Shown: positions 61,131-64,000 of the stretch, in pieces
How the letters are laid out: every line of letters starts with the position of its first letter
Position numbering within the stretch: position 1 is the stretch's first letter
DNA from: Cercis canadensis
Lineage: Eukaryota > Streptophyta > Magnoliopsida > Fabales > Fabaceae
DNA length: 64,000 nucleotides
Assembly: GCA_003255065.1 (NCBI GenBank)
Contig: QAOA01003368.1
Span: 744,366 to 808,365 of the forward strand
Direction: 5' to 3'
Position numbers and translations under genes: made by a program
Notes under the pieces: model-generated
What the model was told of the DNA's origin: nothing
The model's input: the letters and a program-made list of their open reading frames with translations, nothing else
Database searches by the model: none

Positions 61131-64000
61131 ATGTCAATACCAGCAATAGTGTATTATGCCCTGGCTTTGGCTTTTTGTGCATTCTTTGCACTGCTGAAAT
61201 GGAATGAGATAAGGTACAGAAGGGAAGGAATGCCACCAGGAACAATGGGTTGGCCTATTTTTGGTGAGACTGCAGGGTTCCTCAAAAAAGGACCAGATTT
61301 CATGAAAGGCAAGAGAGCAAGGTACTTTTCTAGATGGCCTATTATAATTTTTTTTTTTTTATATTTTTATTATTTCCTTAGTCTTAGAGATGAAGTAATT
61401 TTAAATTATTTGTTTTTATTCCTCTACAAAGACTGCTTTTTCCCTCCTAACCTCTAAAGCAAACAGTGGGATATGGATTAGCTTTCAATATACAGTAGGA
61501 AATGACCCTTTTTTTTTAGTAGAAAAGAACTGGCTTACTGTTTTGTTTTGTTGTTTCTATCATTATTTGCACTGCAGATGTAATAGGATTAACCCCTTCA
61601 TAGGAAAATAACCTTTTTTTTTTTTTTGTTGCTAACCAAATGAACAAGCAAGATATCTTAGGTACTTCTAGATCCCACAAAGGATATAAGTAAAAACTCT
61701 ATACCAAGTGCTGCGATCTATCATAATCTGGACTAATAGAGTTTATATCCAAAATCATAGAGCCATAAATACCTTCAAAGGCAGGGTAATCTGCATTATA
61801 GCAGATATCAGAAAAACCTCTACCCTTCTCCAATTCAATTCTGCAAAAAGAAACTATGAATGGGTTTTCATTTATCATTTTTTGGTTTTCTAAATTACCA
61901 AACCAATATCAGATTACCTATCATTAAAAATTCTCTCTTATGCAATGGAAAATCATAGTATGTTAGAAATAATTCTCTTCTTTTTAATGTGTCTCTAGGT
62001 ATGGAAATCTCTTCAAGACTCATGCCTTAGGATCTCCTACTGTTGTCTGCATGGATCCAGATGTGAACAGACACATCCTCTTGAATGAAGCAAAAGGCCT
62101 TGTTCCTGGCTACCCTGTGTCCATGAATAACATATTAGGGAGGAGAAACATTGCTGCAGTTCATGGTGTTACTCACAAACGTATTCGAGGCTCGCTATTA
62201 TCTGTCTCCGGCCCGGCTGCAATTAGGGTTCATCTTCTGCCAATAATTGACAAGTATATGAGGTCCTTCCTTGACAACTGGGCTGGCAAAATCATTGATA
62301 TTCAAGAAAAAACCAAAGAGGTATGCCTAATAATCACAAAACTTTCACTATGAGTATTGAATTGATTAAGAACCCACATACTTCATTTCAACCAGATTAT
62401 AGACATGTTAAAAGATATTGTTAGTTGCAACTTTGAAAATTGAATACATTTTGGGCTTTGGTTATTTGAATTATAAAGCAAAGAAGCAAATTAAAAGTGA
62501 CGACAACAGAACACACCCACTCATGAAAGTTTCTTAATGTTCTTCTTGTTTTTCAGATGGCATTCCTTGTAGCCATGAAGCTGATTGTAGAAAATGAATC
62601 AACTTCTTTCCATGAGGCCTTTAAAGCTACGTTTGACAACTTAATTTTAGGAACAATATCTCTGCCTATCAAAATTCCCGGCACCAGTTACTTTCGAGGA
62701 CTACAGGTATATATGTTGTTGAATACTCATCTTCACTATATACGCCACATACCATTTCCTCTCCATGTTCATAAGGAAAACTTGAACAATGTCAAACTGT
62801 TATTTGTTGCAGACTAGAAAAAAAGTTATAGCAATATTGGAAGAAGTTTTAGCTAAGAGAAGAGCTTCCTCGACTACCTATGATGATATGCTTGATCAGC
62901 TTCTAAGAAATGAGGCACACAAACTAAGTGATGAAGAAATAATTGATCAAATAATCACAATCTTATATTCAGGTTATGAAACTGTATCAACTACTACTAT
63001 GATGGCTGTCAAATATCTCCATGATCATCCAAGAGCCCTTCAAGCAATAAGGGTGAGTCCAAGCTTTTCAAAATAATGTTATTTGCACATTATCTTTGCA
63101 CCTCCTCTCACATATCATACTTTATTGTTAAATTTCACTTTAAATCAATAATTCTTGTACATAAAACCAATTGTGCAAAATTAATGTGCATGTTTATGCC
63201 TTAAACTGATCTGCAGATTGAACATTTTGCAATTCAACAATGGAAAAAGCCAAACGAGCCACTCAACTGGGATGACTATAAGAATATGACTTTTACTCGT
63301 GCGGTAGGCATTTCTTTACTTGATTCTAGTTTTAGAATAAAATGATTAGCCAGAGTTACAAATTTTCGATTCATTATCCCATTGTATAACCCTAATTCTA
63401 ATAGGAATTAAAAAAGAAAAAGCAAATGATTTTCAATTTTTTATGTTGTTTGCAGGTGATTTTTGAAACTCTGAGGTTGGCTACTGTTGTTAATGGGTTT
63501 CTGAGGAAGACCACCACAGATGTACAATTGAATGGTATAGTAAATTTTCAAAAAATAAGAAGACATTGAATTGCTAATTGAATGAAGATCTTCATTCACT
63601 TATTGATTATGGTTGTCACTTGTCAGGATTTACCATTCCTAAGGGTTGGAGAGTTTATGTTTACATAAGGGAGATCAACTACGACCCCTTTCTCTATGAA
63701 GAGCCTTTCACTTTTAACCCATGGAGATGGATGGTGAGTTACTTATAATTAATTGATTAATCAATCTTGTTCTATAAACACAACACTACCTCCTAATGAA
63801 TGAATATAATGAAATCAAATGCAGGAGAAAGACTTGGAGTCTCATAACCACAACATGCTGTTTGGAGGAGGAGGTAGGCTGTGTCCAGGAAAAGAACTGG
63901 GCATTGTTAAAGTTTCTCTTTTCCTTCACCACTTTGTGACTAAATACAGGTTGGTACTTAAACCTATAATAAACTTGTTATTTTTCTTCTTTTTTCAGGC
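61131..64000 (+). CDS. CYP85A: CYP85A cytochrome P450, brassinosteroid C-6 oxidase (3' end missing)
   Basis: CYP85A enzymes oxidise C-6 of 6-deoxobrassinosteroids to give castasterone, and some members also make brassinolide. Exons 61131-61321, 61999-62320, 62557-62706, 62813-63052, 63217-63303, 63456-63534, 63627-63733 and 63825-63949 give 433 codons. A ninth exon seems to begin at 63999, after TTTTTTCAG, and runs out of the window; about 30 residues should be missing. Features in order are an N-terminal membrane anchor ([15 protein letters not shown]), [23 protein letters not shown], the I-helix [20 protein letters not shown] (oxygen-activation region), ExxR as ETLR, FNPWRWM and haem-binding [10 protein letters not shown] (Cys about 412). 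The exon pattern and motifs match the CYP85 clan; A1 versus A2 cannot be decided. Confidence 0.9.

Noticed and set aside
1..64000. CRISPR arrays, bacterial operons, or a plant metabolic gene cluster
   Set aside because: No regularly spaced direct repeats were seen, and the genes belong to unrelated housekeeping, signalling and hormone functions.

Overview
This window is a 64 kb piece of a eudicot nuclear genome, probably a rosid or close relative. The genes have many GT-AG introns, the spacers are AT-rich, and the proteins are plant-specific (FLN2, mitochondrial HPPK/DHPS, CYP85A). There is also a plant Ty1/copia element and several MITEs. The species cannot be named. Three single N positions (16086, 34960, 56931) mark unresolved spots.

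Layout. 1-4440: intergenic, with a 260 bp palindrome and a perfect 66 bp tandem duplication. 4442-9152: decayed Ty1/copia retrotransposon with both LTRs. 10041-20613 (+): SIK1-type Ste20/Hippo kinase, 18 exons, 836 aa. 21534-24359 (+): RimP-like organellar protein, 5 exons, 304 aa. 24360-34225: a long gene-poor spacer holding a tandem repeat split by a Mutator-like foldback MITE. 34226-37976 (+): cytosolic-type 6-phosphogluconolactonase whose exon 2 is present twice. 42350-39098 (-): FLN2 pfkB-like plastid protein, 5 exons, 579 aa. 43112-44767 (+): bifunctional HPPK/DHPS of folate synthesis, 515 aa. 47832-45778 (-): short RRM protein related to the RRM of cyclophilin E, with a SINE in its intron. 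51439-49080 (-): tail-anchored cytochrome b5. 52553-55133 (+): secreted PI-PLC X-domain protein, 8 exons, 387 aa. 55134-61130: spacer with a tandem duplication and two same-family MITEs, one inside the other. 61131-64000+ (+): CYP85A brassinosteroid C-6 oxidase, cut by the window end.

The genes do not form a pathway or operon. Their order is informative. From recalled Arabidopsis locus numbers, SIK1, RimP-like, FLN2 and HPPK/DHPS match the run At1g69220 to At1g69190, while PGL, RRM and PLC-X match At1g13700 to At1g13680. Here the two sets are interleaved in matching order. That is what is expected if this window keeps the pre-duplication order and Arabidopsis later lost alternate copies.

Exon boundaries were placed by eye from GT/AG sites, reading-frame continuity and family resemblance. 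For each complete gene the exon lengths sum to a multiple of three. No new defence system, CRISPR array or biosynthetic cluster is visible. The most unusual items are the duplicated, frame-incompatible PGL exon, the nested MITEs, and the foldback element whose empty site survives in neighbouring repeat copies.
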